DNA from: Cryomorpha sp963741985
GTDB lineage: Bacteria; Bacteroidota; Bacteroidia; Flavobacteriales_D; Cryomorphaceae
Assembly: GCA_963741985.1 (NCBI GenBank)
Contig: CAVUKD010000002.1
Location: forward strand, 248,001-312,000
Reading direction: 5' to 3'
DNA length: 64,000 nucleotides
A model generated the notes under the pieces. That model did not search any database and had not been told where the DNA came from. It saw only the letters and a list, made by a program, of their open reading frames with translations. The position numbers and the translations under genes were made by a program. This document shows, in pieces, positions 9,940 to 19,750 of this stretch. Every line of letters begins with the position of its first letter. Within the stretch, counting starts at the first letter, position 1.

Positions 9940-11637
9940 TTAGAATACGCTCACCTTTTTGGTAATAACATGATCACCATTCATGGCTTTCAAAAGATAA
10001 ATCCCAGACGAAAAGCCGGGGATTTTCCACTCAATTCTTGAACCTTCGTACTGCACAAAATCCTTTCTTTCTGCAATTAATTTTCCGCTCAAATCGAATA
10101 ATTGAAGCTGGACATTCTGGTCAACATCTGAGGAAGAAACGTCCATAATAAGCCCTGATCGCGCATTACCCCCATTGTTCATAATAGTAACTTCGATTTC
10201 ACTTTCAGGATGATTGGCATTCATCCCCTGAATAGATTCTGAATTACCCTCACCTGATGAAATTAAATCAGTTGATGGGGTTGCAAATCCATAGGAAGGT
10301 GCACCAATAGTAATATTGCAAATGGTGGAATAGTCACCATTCTTATTTCCCTGACGGGCTTTTACATCAAGGTCGTAGCTGTCGCCCGCGATAAGCCCAG
10401 TAACCCATTCCAAACGAATAAACCGGCTACCATCTGTTCGGGTATAGATCAAATCGGCTTGCGCCTCACTGGTATTTCTAAACCGCCATGTATACGTCTG
10501 AGCCCTACATATTTCGACGGCTTGAACTTGAGAATTCAAAGGGTAAGTGGCTCCGCAGGGATAAATATCGTTGCGTAGTCCTGTATTTGGGACAAAATTA
10601 TTTGTGTTCAAAAACCGCGCTGTACCTGCGGGACTTTCCATTCCGTTTACTTCAGCAAAAACAGTAACAATATATGTCTTTCCGAGTCTAATTCCAGGCA
10701 CCTTGGAAACCCTCAATAAGCGCTCATCGCCATCCCCATAAACGGATAGCGTGTTTTGGAGATCGAAAAACTGCCATCGGTAACGGTCAGCTCCACCTAC
10801 ATCATCTGCACCAATTACATCGCAAAATGAAAAAAATCCGCTTGCATACTGTTCCTCCAATTGTGTTGACAGAACGTCGTCTTGAAGTTTGATGGTACAC
10901 GAAGGCCCGTAATCGCCTGCAGTAGCACCAGGACTAACCGCCAACCGGACGCTAACGTCATAGCTCCGACCGTACTGGATTTCATTAAAATACTTTAAAC
11001 GAAGGTTCGGATTAGTCGGTGTGAGCGGAATTACTTCATATGTATTAAAAGGAGGATCCAATTCCTGAAAACGAAATTGGTAATACACAATGGCATCCGT
11101 ATTTACCGGTTGAATGGATTTGATAATATCATTGGTTGTGTAATCTACGATTCCACAATTATAACTCTCCAATTGTACAGTGGGAATATAAGAAACAGCC
11201 ACCTTAAAGGTTTGACTTACCGGAGCACTTCCCGATGCATTATAAACCCGGAAATAATAATACGTACCGATCGTTAAACCGGAAAGGCTGGCAACTTCTG
11301 CTGCACCAGCTCCCGAATTATTCAAACATTGGAGGGTAGACCCTCCGCAAGCGTCAAGTATTTCGAGTGCCAGATCGATATCTCCATTACCTTGGGCACG
11401 TACGAACATTTTTGAAGCATTCGCCTGAAATTTATACCATACATCTGCTTGACTTCCTGAGCCTGTACATTCTAAGGCACCAGAAAAAGTCTCGCCTGAA
11501 AAAGTACCATTCACCGGATTTTGATTGAGTGATTGTCTTGGAACGACCACACTCGCATTCGCACAATTGCTTGCAAAACTGCTTTGAGCAAACAATATCA
11601 TCACAGAACTCAGGAGGCAAAATAAAAGTCCCTTCAT
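9940..11637 (-). CDS. Secreted protein with T9SS type A sorting domain
   Basis: A 565-aa exported protein. The ATG at 11637 is preferred over the longer frame starting at 11679 because it places a standard signal peptide (MKGLLFCLLSSVMILFAQ) at the N-terminus. The N-terminal 130 residues resemble a PPC-like beta domain (TFSGETFSGALEC, ADVWYKF). Three similar about 90-residue segments with YxW(R)F motifs follow. The C-terminal 80 residues form a T9SS type A sorting domain: an NNGGNARSG-type strand, LFDLSGKLIAE, GIYLLKA and a final KKVSVF. It is predicted to be exported by Sec, moved across the outer membrane by T9SS and surface-anchored or released. It has its own terminator; no catalytic motif is visible. 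Confidence 0.85.
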   Translation of the reverse strand: MKGLLFCLLSSVMILFAQSSFASNCANASVVVPRQSLNQNPVNGTFSGETFSGALECTGSGSQADVWYKFQANASKMFVRAQGNGDIDLALEILDACGGSTLQCLNNSGAGAAEVASLSGLTIGTYYYFRVYNASGSAPVSQTFKVAVSYIPTVQLESYNCGIVDYTTNDIIKSIQPVNTDAIVYYQFRFQELDPPFNTYEVIPLTPTNPNLRLKYFNEIQYGRSYDVSVRLAVSPGATAGDYGPSCTIKLQDDVLSTQLEEQYASGFFSFCDVIGADDVGGADRYRWQFFDLQNTLSVYGDGDERLLRVSKVPGIRLGKTYIVTVFAEVNGMESPAGTARFLNTNNFVPNTGLRNDIYPCGATYPLNSQVQAVEICRAQTYTWRFRNTSEAQADLIYTRTDGSRFIRLEWVTGLIAGDSYDLDVKARQGNKNGDYSTICNITIGAPSYGFATPSTDLISSGEGNSESIQGMNANHPESEIEVTIMNNGGNARSGLIMDVSSSDVDQNVQLQLFDLSGKLIAERKDFVQYEGSRIEWKIPGFSSGIYLLKAMNGDHVITKKVSVF

Positions 11638-11818
11638 AATTTTAATATAGATTATAGAATAAAATGAAACTAACTTCAAATCTACCTAAACGGATTCGCT
11701 TTAGAGAGGAAAATTGAAAAATAAGGCGACTACTTATTAACGAATTTTTCAACAAACCCAGATAATTAAGGAGCTGGTTTTATCAAGCTTATAAGAAATT
11801 CCGTTACAATTTAAAGTA

Positions 11819-12805
11819 TTAAAGGATGTTCGAAACGAGTTCGGCCGTGCGTGATGAATACCCGTACTCATTGTCATACCAAGATATTACTTTAACCAAA
11901 TTTCCATTTGCAGAAGTAAGCTCTGCGTCGAAAATACTGCTGAACCGGCTACCGACAATATCGATTGATACAATTGGATCTTCGTTGTATTCCACTATAC
12001 CTTTCAATTTCCCGTCAGCTGCTTTCTTAACCGCTGCATTCACCTCATCAGAAGTTACTTCACGTTTCAAAATAACCACCAAATCAGTCATAGATCCGGT
12101 CGGAACCGGCACGCGGGTAGCAAGACCATCTAATCGACCTTTTAAATTGGGCAATACGAGACCAACTGCTTTTGCAGCTCCTGTACTAGTCGGAATAATG
12201 GAAGAAGCGGCTGCACGGGCTCTGCGAAGATCAGAATGCGGAGCATCCTGAAGGTTCTGGTCGGCGGTATAAGCATGAATGGTATTTATATATCCTTTCT
12301 CTATTCCAAATTCATCATCGAGAATCATTGCTATCGGTGCCAGACAATTGGTGGTACAACTTGCGTTAGATATAATTTTATCATCGTCGGTGATGCTATG
12401 ATCATTCACCCCAATTACCACTGTCTTGATATCGTTGGAAGCCGGAGCGCTTATCACAACACGCTTCGCGCCTGCTGTAAGATGCTTGCCGGCACCAACG
12501 TGATCCCGAAAATGACCTGTACACTCTACAACTACATCAATGCCCAAATCTTTCCACGGCAATTTTTCCGGATCTCTTTCAGCAAACATGGGGATTTTTT
12601 TGCCGTTTACCACAAGGTTATTCCCATCTGTACTGACCTCACCGTCAAATCTTCCCTGATTCGAATCGTATTTGAGAAGATGTGCCAATGTTTTGGCGTT
12701 CGTGAGATCATTGATAGCAACTACTTCGAGATTCGATTTAGTCAGCAATTCGCGAAAGGTTAACCGACCGATACGACCGAAACCATTTATTGCAACTTTA
12801 TTCAT
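11819..12805 (-). CDS. gap: Glyceraldehyde-3-phosphate dehydrogenase
   Basis: A glycolytic/gluconeogenic enzyme oxidising glyceraldehyde-3-phosphate to 1,3-bisphosphoglycerate in the cytoplasm. At 328 aa it is normal length. The Rossmann motif NGFGRIGRL is at residues 7-15, the catalytic Cys150 lies in SNASCTTNC, and the phosphate-binding segment SSIIPTSTGAAKAVG is intact. The C-terminal WYDNEYGYS motif is present. The gene is monocistronic, with a TACCTTTG -7 box about 35 bp upstream and an inverted repeat separating it from the moxR operon. Confidence 0.97.
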   Translation of the reverse strand: MNKVAINGFGRIGRLTFRELLTKSNLEVVAINDLTNAKTLAHLLKYDSNQGRFDGEVSTDGNNLVVNGKKIPMFAERDPEKLPWKDLGIDVVVECTGHFRDHVGAGKHLTAGAKRVVISAPASNDIKTVVIGVNDHSITDDDKIISNASCTTNCLAPIAMILDDEFGIEKGYINTIHAYTADQNLQDAPHSDLRRARAAASSIIPTSTGAAKAVGLVLPNLKGRLDGLATRVPVPTGSMTDLVVILKREVTSDEVNAAVKKAADGKLKGIVEYNEDPIVSIDIVGSRFSSIFDAELTSANGNLVKVISWYDNEYGYSSRTAELVSNIL

Positions 12806-12840
12806 GATATGATTTTTTAATACTAAGTGTCATTTTTACA

Positions 12841-12848
12841 CAAAGGTA
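12841..12848 (-). promoter_or_regulatory. Putative gap promoter -7 box
   Basis: On the minus strand the sequence reads TACCTTTG, an exact match to the Bacteroidota TAnnTTTG -7 consensus, 36 bp upstream of the gap ATG. No clear TTG -33 element was identified at the expected distance. Confidence 0.55.
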
Positions 12849-12902
12849 GAAGAATATAATTTCCTTCGTTGCTTTTCCATCCCAATTATTGATCGAAAAC
12901 GG

Positions 12903-12920
12903 CTTGTTCACCTGAACAAG
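12903..12920 (-). terminator. Inverted repeat after the moxR operon
   Basis: CTTGTTCA-CC-TGAACAAG is a perfect 8-bp inverted repeat with a 2-nt loop, 24 nt past the moxR stop. On the minus strand it is followed by CCGTTTT, a poor T tract. It could be a weak terminator or a protein-binding palindrome upstream of gap. Confidence 0.45.
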
Positions 12921-12944
12921 GACAGAACTCAGGTTAACAGAGAA

Positions 12945-13898
12945 TTAAAGTAAAGAATGAATGATTGCCTCTACACTTATGCCATCGGCTTCAGCCTGAT
13001 AATTGCGCACAAGACGATGGCGTAAAATGGGAAGTGCCACGCTTTTAACATCAGCAATATCGGGTGAGAAACGTCCTTGAAGTGCGGCGTGACATTTGGC
13101 TCCTATAATTAGATACTGTGAAGCGCGGGGACCGGCACCCCAACTTAAATATTGATTGGTTTTTTCGGTCGACTGTTCAGTATTCGGACGGGTTTTTGAA
13201 ACGACATTTACAGCGTATTCAACAACATTGTCCGCAACAGGTATTTTTCGAATAAGAGCCTGAAAACGTAGAATTTCCTCTGACGAAATCACCTGCTCAA
13301 CTTCTGAAACCAGTCCCGAAGTAGTTGATTTTACGACATCCACCTCTTCCTGAAAGCTCGGATAATCCACCCAAATATTAAACATAAACCGGTCGAGCTG
13401 AGCCTCAGGCAAAGGATACGTTCCCTCCTGCTCTATCGGATTTTGAGTGGCAAGCACAAAAAAGGGAGAAGGCAAATCGTATGTCTGGCCGCCTGTAGTA
13501 ACCGATTTTTCTTGCATGGCTTCAAGCAGTGCAGCCTGAGTCTTGGGAGGTGTACGGTTTATCTCATCTGCCAGAATTACATTGGAAAAAAGCGGTCCTT
13601 TAACAAATTTAAAATGTCGGTTTTCGTCCAAAATTTCAGACCCGATAATATCACTTGGCATCAAATCCGGTGTAAACTGAATACGATTAAAGCTGAGCCC
13701 CAAGGTCCTGGATATTGTATTGACCAGCAATGTTTTGGCAAGCCCCGGAACGCCCACAAGTAAACAGTGTCCGCGACTAAAAATGGCAATCAATAATTCA
13801 TCAACGACATCCTGCTGTCCTATGATAACTTTACCGATTTCGCTGCGCATTGCAGCATATTTTTCTGTTAGTTGCTTTACAGCCTCAACATCGTTCAT
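12945..13898 (-). CDS. MoxR family AAA+ ATPase
   Basis: A 317-aa MoxR-type ATPase. Walker A is GVPGLAKT (49-56), Walker B is VILADEINRTPPKTQ, followed by LLEAMQE, and the sensor region is VLATQNPIEQEGTYPLPEAQLDRF. MoxR proteins act as chaperone-like remodelers, often with a DUF58 and VWA partner. Here no such partner follows: the gene is last in an operon (10-nt gap) behind three SurA/PpiC-type proteins. A role in envelope protein maturation is inferred from context only. Confidence 0.93.
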   Translation of the reverse strand: MNDVEAVKQLTEKYAAMRSEIGKVIIGQQDVVDELLIAIFSRGHCLLVGVPGLAKTLLVNTISRTLGLSFNRIQFTPDLMPSDIIGSEILDENRHFKFVKGPLFSNVILADEINRTPPKTQAALLEAMQEKSVTTGGQTYDLPSPFFVLATQNPIEQEGTYPLPEAQLDRFMFNIWVDYPSFQEEVDVVKSTTSGLVSEVEQVISSEEILRFQALIRKIPVADNVVEYAVNVVSKTRPNTEQSTEKTNQYLSWGAGPRASQYLIIGAKCHAALQGRFSPDIADVKSVALPILRHRLVRNYQAEADGISVEAIIHSLL

Positions 13899-13908
13899 AA
13901 TCCAAATA

Positions 13909-15273
13909 TCATTTTATTGCTGATTTTTCATCTTTGGGTGCCGTCCAAGGATAGTGAAACTTACAATCAGCGTACATTGTATTCACTTTAATATAAGTTT
14001 GGTCAATATGCCGCGCCACCCAATCGTCCATATTCGATGAGCGTAATTTTTGGGTTGTCATATTCTGCAAAGTCTGGTAATCGTCTTTCATATTAGCACG
14101 GTGTGGCTGTGTGCGCGAAATAAGCTTCACCACACGATACCCTTTTTCTCTGTTTTCATTTTGAAAAAAGAAGGCGCCACTTACCTCACCCATACTTAAG
14201 GTATCTATGGCCAAAAATAAGGCAGGATCGAGTTCGCTCATTTCAAAAATAGTACTTCCCTTACCCACATTCACCATCATTCCATTTTGATTTTTGGAGC
14301 GCTCATCATCAGAGAATTTACTCGCAGCTAGGGCAAAAGAAATAGAATCGCGTACTACAAGATTTCGAATAGAATCCAATGAAGCTTTTGCTTGCAATAA
14401 TTCGAACGAACTAGTCTTAGGTATGAGCAATATATGGTTGGCATCATACATTTCTCCTCGGCGCTCGACCATCTGAAGAATATGCCAGCCATAATCCGTT
14501 TTAAATGGGGCAGAAACCTCGCCATCTTTCAAATTAAAAGCTACCGCGTCAAACTCTGGAACCCAAGTGCCTCGCGGCTTCATCCCTAAATTTCCACCTT
14601 TTGAAGATGATCCCGGATCTTCGCTGTAAAGCGCCGCTAGTGTTTCAAATTCCTCTTTTCCGCTGGCGACAGCTTCCTTAAACTCACGCAGCCTTTTACG
14701 AACCCTTTCAGTCTCGGCAAGGCTTATTTCAGGATATTTTACAATCTGTGCCATTTCAACAGATGCATTTATAAAAGGCAAACTGTCTTGAGGAAGCGAA
14801 TTATAAAATTCTTGTACATCTTGTGGCGTCACATTTACTCCTTCCGAAATCTGGCCTTGCATGCGCTGAACAAGAATTTGATCCCTGAGCACGGTAAAAA
14901 ATTCTTCGCGTATTTCGCTCATAGTCTTCCCGTAATATGCTTCGAGCTTTTCTTTCGAGCCGATTTGATCGATAAAAACCTGTAGCCGCTTTTCTAACTC
15001 TGAATTAACCATATCATCGGTCACCTCAACAGAGTCAATTTTGGCCTGATTGAGCATCAATTTTTCCATGAGAATTTGCTCGAGAATATCACAATCAGAA
15101 ATATCGCCTTTATAGCCTTGTTGCTTAAGCTGATTTTTTTGAATTTGAACATCGCTGTAGAGAATAATCTCATCGCCAACAACACCTACAATTTCATCAA
15201 TAGTTTTTCCTTGCCCAAAAAGATGAACAGAAATAAAAAGAACGGGGAGTAAAAGAATGAATGATTTTCGCAC
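13909..15273 (-). CDS. SurA-like periplasmic peptidyl-prolyl isomerase
   Basis: 454 aa with a signal peptide (MRKSFILLLPVLFISVHLFGQ), an N-terminal SurA-type helical chaperone region (about 22-165) and a parvulin/PpiC rotamase domain (about 172-275; VEMAQIV through GNLGMKPRGTWVPEF and GWHILQM). A second, degenerate parvulin-like stretch follows (about 280-385). It is predicted to fold outer-membrane proteins in the periplasm. The start is GTG, sharing one base with the TAG stop of the preceding lipoprotein gene (TAGTG), so the two are translationally coupled. Confidence 0.9.
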   Translation of the reverse strand: MRKSFILLLPVLFISVHLFGQGKTIDEIVGVVGDEIILYSDVQIQKNQLKQQGYKGDISDCDILEQILMEKLMLNQAKIDSVEVTDDMVNSELEKRLQVFIDQIGSKEKLEAYYGKTMSEIREEFFTVLRDQILVQRMQGQISEGVNVTPQDVQEFYNSLPQDSLPFINASVEMAQIVKYPEISLAETERVRKRLREFKEAVASGKEEFETLAALYSEDPGSSSKGGNLGMKPRGTWVPEFDAVAFNLKDGEVSAPFKTDYGWHILQMVERRGEMYDANHILLIPKTSSFELLQAKASLDSIRNLVVRDSISFALAASKFSDDERSKNQNGMMVNVGKGSTIFEMSELDPALFLAIDTLSMGEVSGAFFFQNENREKGYRVVKLISRTQPHRANMKDDYQTLQNMTTQKLRSSNMDDWVARHIDQTYIKVNTMYADCKFHYPWTAPKDEKSAIK

Positions 15274-16121
15274 TATGGATTTACTTGAATTTTTTTATTG
15301 GCGTAAGATTCTTCTACGACATCTTCACGCATTTTATTTATTAACTCTACTTTTCTTTTGTTCAAAATCAAATCTTTAACTCTTCTTTTCTCGAGAGAAA
15401 GAGGCGATGTATCGTCTTTCAATTTATAATCGAAAAAACGCACAAGATATTCAAATGATCCCGACTCAAATTTATAATACGTAGTATTTCGCAGAAAATT
15501 GTCCCACTCTTCTTGGTTTATAGGCACTTCCTTGAGTACATCCTGCAAATATAGCCAAGTATCTTCTTCGAAATAGTAGTTTTCGGCATACTTCAGACAA
15601 TAGTCATAAAGTTTGTCAAAATCTTCCTCGTCATCGCTCCGGAACCACCGCTCCAGTTTAGCCTGTTTGGGTGCTTCTTCGCTCATTTTAATAAAACGCA
15701 ACTTTACAATGTAATTCCTGAGTTTAAAATTTTGGATATTTTGATCGTAATACGCTTCTGCTTCAGCGTCCGAAACATTAGTGTCCAGCTTTTGATTGAT
15801 TAATTCGCGTTCATATGCATAGGTAATGAGGCTATTGCGATATTCTTCCAATTGCCTGGTAAAATCTTTTTGGCTCTCGGTCAGATTTTCCTTTGCAAAA
15901 TTGAGAACTGCCTTGTCGTGAATCCAGTTAGTAACAATTTGATTGGCTATCCTGGCCGAATCGCCTTCGGGAATCATTGCGGGCATTTTCGCAATCAACT
16001 CATCTTGGGTTAAAACGTCATTGTATACTTTTGCCACAGCCACCTCATCAGGTTCAGACTGTTCCTGACAAGCAAATAAAGTGAATGCCATTACACCTAA
16101 GGTGCATTTGAAAAATGCCAT
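15273..16121 (-). CDS. SurA-N-like lipoprotein without a rotamase domain
   Basis: 282 aa from the ATG at 16121. The longer frame would begin with TTG at 16142 and spoil the signal. The N-terminus MAFFKCTLGVMAFTLFAC carries a lipobox (LFAC), so the protein is probably a lipoprotein. The remaining sequence is highly helical and charged, with motifs of SurA N-terminal domains (VYNDVLTQDELIAKMP, TNWIHDKAVLNFA) but no PpiC domain. It lies between two PPIase genes with gaps of about 30 nt and -1 nt, so it is likely a membrane-anchored chaperone partner. This role is inferred. Confidence 0.75.
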   Translation of the reverse strand: MAFFKCTLGVMAFTLFACQEQSEPDEVAVAKVYNDVLTQDELIAKMPAMIPEGDSARIANQIVTNWIHDKAVLNFAKENLTESQKDFTRQLEEYRNSLITYAYERELINQKLDTNVSDAEAEAYYDQNIQNFKLRNYIVKLRFIKMSEEAPKQAKLERWFRSDDEEDFDKLYDYCLKYAENYYFEEDTWLYLQDVLKEVPINQEEWDNFLRNTTYYKFESGSFEYLVRFFDYKLKDDTSPLSLEKRRVKDLILNKRKVELINKMREDVVEESYANKKIQVNP

Positions 16122-16151
16122 GGAATTCACTCTTATTTTCAAAAACCTGGA

Positions 16152-18101
16152 TTATTTAATGGTGTAAAGTACGTTTCTATTAACAGTAATCGTATGTTCT
16201 GAGCGCAATTTCTTCACCCATTCAGTTTCGAGCTCATTTTGATACGCCGCAGTTATCAATCCACGTGCTTCGTCGAATTGTTTGGGTTCCGCTTTTCGAA
16301 TTTCCTTAATATCAACCACAGACAATTGCCCGTCGCTATTAATTACATCTGATATACCTGCCTTCCACGGCACCTTTTGCAATATTGGCATCGTATCCTT
16401 TTCCTTCAATCCACTTTCTACTCTTACACTTAGTTCACTGTCTTTATTGAGGGCATCTCTGATTTCATCCTGATTCTTGCCTTTTTTAAGCATTTTTATG
16501 ACCGTTTTGCCTTCTTTTTCAGTACTTACAGTATAAATATCATAAGCAGCGCGCTCGCTCCACATAAAATCGTCTTTATGTGTTTCGTAATAGTCACGCA
16601 GACCGACGCTATCTTTTACGGCTTTCGACCATACTTTTTGATCCGTTAGATCGAATAGCAAAATACCATCGCGATACTCATTGATAAGTGCCTTAAATTC
16701 CGGATATTTAGATTCGAGTCGGCTATCTTCATAATCCATTACACTCGACTCAACCCATTGATCATATGAATCATTGATTAGCTGGCTCATGGATTTTACC
16801 TGACGTCGCGGACGCATTCTCAAAAGAATGAAATTGAGAAATTCATTCTGAGTATATTGTGAATCAGCGAGTGTAAAAATCACTTTATTCATTTCTTTCA
16901 ACTTGTCAGTTGGCTGCCACTTTCCAGAAAAATAAGAAGTATCAACTCCGCTTAAAAACGGTTTCAACTGGCGACGATCTTCATTAAAATGGTATTCATT
17001 CTTGCGTTTTGCAATAAACGACTCACGACTCATATTCGAGCGGCCGTCTTTGGTAATGCGAATACGGAGATCTTTTTCCATTTCGTCATAAGACTGAACC
17101 GGAATTTTTTCGAGCAACTTAATTATGTGCCATCCATAAGGCGACTTTACCGGCTCGGTAAGGTCCCCCACATTTTTAATAGCAAAAGCTGCATTTTCAA
17201 ATTCGGGCACCATTTTACCGGCTCCAAATGGGGGAAGCTCACCGCCATGTGAAGCAGATGAACGGTCATCCGAAAATTTCTTTGCGAGTTCTGCAAAATC
17301 TTCTCCATTTTCCAAACGTTGATATACTTCATCGGCACGCTGCTTCATGCGATCCTGGACTTCCTGTGGGTCGCCTTCTTCGGTGCGAATCATGATATGT
17401 GCGACACGCACTTCTCCACGAGCTTTTCTTCGATCGGTTACTTTTATAAGATGGTATCCATATTGAGTCCGTACCGGCCCGCCGATTTTGCCGACAGGCG
17501 TATCATACGCAACCGTTTCGAAAGGATATACCATTTGTAAAGCAGTGAAATATCCTAAATCACCTCCATTGTTTTTCACGCTGGGATCATCGCTGTATTT
17601 CTTGGCAATCTCCGTAAATTTTGATGGATCCTTCAATACTTCAGCCTTCACTTTTACGATCTTATTGTACGCAGCAAGTGTATCATCGGGCGTTGGATCT
17701 GCAGGCAATTTTATAAGCAAATGCGAGGCACGCACTTCTGTTTGCATCCGGTCGTATGCTTCGTGCACTAATGAATCAGTCATCGTTTTGTCTACCAGGT
17801 ATGGACGAGCCAGTTGATCTCTGTAGCCTTTCAACTCCCGCTTGAATTGAGCCACGGTATCCATCCCCAGTTCTTCTGCTTCGAGCACCTTCAGCTTAAA
17901 ATTCTCGAAGAGATCAACATACTCATCCAAGTCGGCTTGGGTAATCGCACTGTCACGATTGTTTTTTCTGAAAATAGCTTCAAATTCAGACTTGGTAACT
18001 TTGGTGCTATCAATGGTGAGCAACACGGGATCTTCCTGCGTCTGCGCAAAAGTGGAAATGGCAATGAAAACAAAAAAGCTACAAATGAATGATTTCAACA
18101 T
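16152..18101 (-). CDS. Periplasmic peptidyl-prolyl isomerase with two PpiC domains
   Basis: A 649-aa exported protein (signal MLKSFICSFFVFIAISTFAQ). Two parvulin domains follow in tandem: about 122-225 (ASHLLIKLPAD, GGDLGYFTALQMVYPFE, YGYHLIKV) and about 230-335 (VAHIMIRTEEGD, HGGELPPFGAGKMVPEFE, YGWHIIKL). A long helical C-terminal half follows, ending in a SurA-like segment (RGLITAAYQNELE). It is the first gene of the PPIase-lipoprotein-PPIase-MoxR operon. It is predicted to isomerise prolyl bonds and chaperone outer-membrane proteins. Confidence 0.9.
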   Translation of the reverse strand: MLKSFICSFFVFIAISTFAQTQEDPVLLTIDSTKVTKSEFEAIFRKNNRDSAITQADLDEYVDLFENFKLKVLEAEELGMDTVAQFKRELKGYRDQLARPYLVDKTMTDSLVHEAYDRMQTEVRASHLLIKLPADPTPDDTLAAYNKIVKVKAEVLKDPSKFTEIAKKYSDDPSVKNNGGDLGYFTALQMVYPFETVAYDTPVGKIGGPVRTQYGYHLIKVTDRRKARGEVRVAHIMIRTEEGDPQEVQDRMKQRADEVYQRLENGEDFAELAKKFSDDRSSASHGGELPPFGAGKMVPEFENAAFAIKNVGDLTEPVKSPYGWHIIKLLEKIPVQSYDEMEKDLRIRITKDGRSNMSRESFIAKRKNEYHFNEDRRQLKPFLSGVDTSYFSGKWQPTDKLKEMNKVIFTLADSQYTQNEFLNFILLRMRPRRQVKSMSQLINDSYDQWVESSVMDYEDSRLESKYPEFKALINEYRDGILLFDLTDQKVWSKAVKDSVGLRDYYETHKDDFMWSERAAYDIYTVSTEKEGKTVIKMLKKGKNQDEIRDALNKDSELSVRVESGLKEKDTMPILQKVPWKAGISDVINSDGQLSVVDIKEIRKAEPKQFDEARGLITAAYQNELETEWVKKLRSEHTITVNRNVLYTIK

Positions 18102-18136
18102 GATTTTAATATTTGATTCATATTTCAGTAAGGCGT

Positions 18137-19609
18137 TTATTTCAGACTATAATTTGGAGCTTCGCGCGTAATAAGTACATCGTGCGGGTGGCTCTCTCTG
18201 ATCCCTGCGTTTGTAATTCTAACAAAACGTGCTTCACCGAGTTTTTCGATGGTTGCGGCTCCGCAATACCCCATTCCGGCGCGCAGTCCGCCGATAAGTT
18301 GATACATCACCTCAGCAAGGGTTCCTTTATAAGGCACGCGTCCGGAAATTCCCTCCGGCACCAATTTACTAATATCGTCAGCATCGTCCTGAAAGTAGCG
18401 GTCGCTGCTCCCTTTCTGCATGGCCTCAATCGAGCCCATACCGCGGTATGACTTGAATTTCCGACCTTCATAGATAATAGTTTCTCCGGGTGATTCTTCC
18501 ACTCCGGCAAAGAGCGAACCGATCATAATTGAATTTGCACCGGCTGCGAGTGCTTTCACCAAATCGCCTGTATAGCGTATTCCTCCATCGGCGATCATGG
18601 GTACGTTGCGGCCTTCGAGGGCAGAAGCCACTTCGAGAACTGCAGTAAATTGGGGCATTCCTACACCTGCTACCACCCGAGTTGTGCAGATCGAACCGGG
18701 ACCAATACCAACCTTTATTCCGTCGGCTCCGGCTTCCGCCAAAAAGATTGCGCCCTCCGCTGTAGCGATGTTTCCGACCACTACATCTATTTCAGGAAAG
18801 CGGCTTTTTACCTCTTTTAATATTGAAAGTACTCCGCGTGTATGTCCGTGAGCTGTGTCAATAATCAAGGCATCTACTCCTGCATTCACCAAGGCTTCAG
18901 CACGTTGCACTGCGTCGGCAGTAACCCCTATTGCAGCAGCAACGCGCAAACGACCAAAAGAATCTTTACAGCTATTTGGGTGTTTGAGTACTTTAATAAT
19001 ATCTCTGTAGGTAATAAGACCGATTAATTTTCGATCGGCATCGATTACCGGAAGTTTTTCAATTTTGAATTCCTGAAGAGTAATTTCCGCCTGCTGCAGT
19101 GTTGTACCTTCATTGGCAGTAATGAGATTTTCGCGGGTCATAATCTCGCTCACTGGCTTGGACATATCTTTCTGGAAACGCAAATCCCGATTGGTAACAA
19201 TTCCAACCAGTCTATTGGCGGCGTCTACAACCGGAATACCTCCGATACTGTGCTCGGCCATAATCTGGAGCGCGTCACCCACTTTGGCATCTTTAATAAG
19301 CGTAATTGGATCCAGGATCATTCCGCTTTCAGACCGTTTTACTTTGCGCACTTCTCGCGCTTGGTCTTCGATACTCATATTTTTATGAATCACACCAATC
19401 CCCCCTTGTTGGGCTATAGCAATCGCCATTTTAGCCCCGGTAACCGTATCCATCGCTGCAGAAACGATAGGTGTATTGAGCGTAATATTTTTGGAGAAGC
19501 GCGATTTGATATCAACTTCCCGGGGGAGTATTTCTGAATAGGCCGGCACGAGAAGAACATCGTCGTAAGTAAGTCCTTCCCCCATTATTTTGCTTGAATT
19601 TAAAGCCAT
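18137..19609 (-). CDS. guaB: Inosine-5'-monophosphate dehydrogenase
   Basis: Catalyses IMP to XMP with NAD+, the committed step of GMP synthesis. At 490 aa it is standard length. The N-terminal GLTYDDVLLVPAYSE and two CBS domains (about 95-205) are inserted in the TIM barrel. The catalytic loop GSICTTR is near residue 305, and the flap region with EGRKFKSYRGMGS and GRVPYKG is intact. The gene appears monocistronic, with a TACTTTTG -7 box about 70 bp upstream. Confidence 0.97.
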   Translation of the reverse strand: MALNSSKIMGEGLTYDDVLLVPAYSEILPREVDIKSRFSKNITLNTPIVSAAMDTVTGAKMAIAIAQQGGIGVIHKNMSIEDQAREVRKVKRSESGMILDPITLIKDAKVGDALQIMAEHSIGGIPVVDAANRLVGIVTNRDLRFQKDMSKPVSEIMTRENLITANEGTTLQQAEITLQEFKIEKLPVIDADRKLIGLITYRDIIKVLKHPNSCKDSFGRLRVAAAIGVTADAVQRAEALVNAGVDALIIDTAHGHTRGVLSILKEVKSRFPEIDVVVGNIATAEGAIFLAEAGADGIKVGIGPGSICTTRVVAGVGMPQFTAVLEVASALEGRNVPMIADGGIRYTGDLVKALAAGANSIMIGSLFAGVEESPGETIIYEGRKFKSYRGMGSIEAMQKGSSDRYFQDDADDISKLVPEGISGRVPYKGTLAEVMYQLIGGLRAGMGYCGAATIEKLGEARFVRITNAGIRESHPHDVLITREAPNYSLK

Positions 19610-19679
19610 GAAGCAGTTTTTACGGTTTCAACCTAAGTTTGACTAATAATTGGAGAGTCAGATTTTCAATAAATTCGGG

Positions 19680-19687
19680 CAAAAGTA
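19680..19687 (-). promoter_or_regulatory. Putative guaB promoter -7 box
   Basis: The minus strand reads TACTTTTG followed by C, an exact TAnnTTTGc match, 70 bp upstream of the guaB start. The upstream DNA is A/T-rich. Confidence 0.55.
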
Positions 19688-19750
19688 AGAATTATTTGAA
19701 TTAAAAAACGGCCTGATCCACACGAGCCTAAGGATAGGGTATAATTTATG

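Noticed and set aside
9940..11679. Long start at 11679 for the type A T9SS protein
   Set aside because: The extra 14 residues precede a standard signal peptide that begins at ATG 11637, so the shorter form is preferred.
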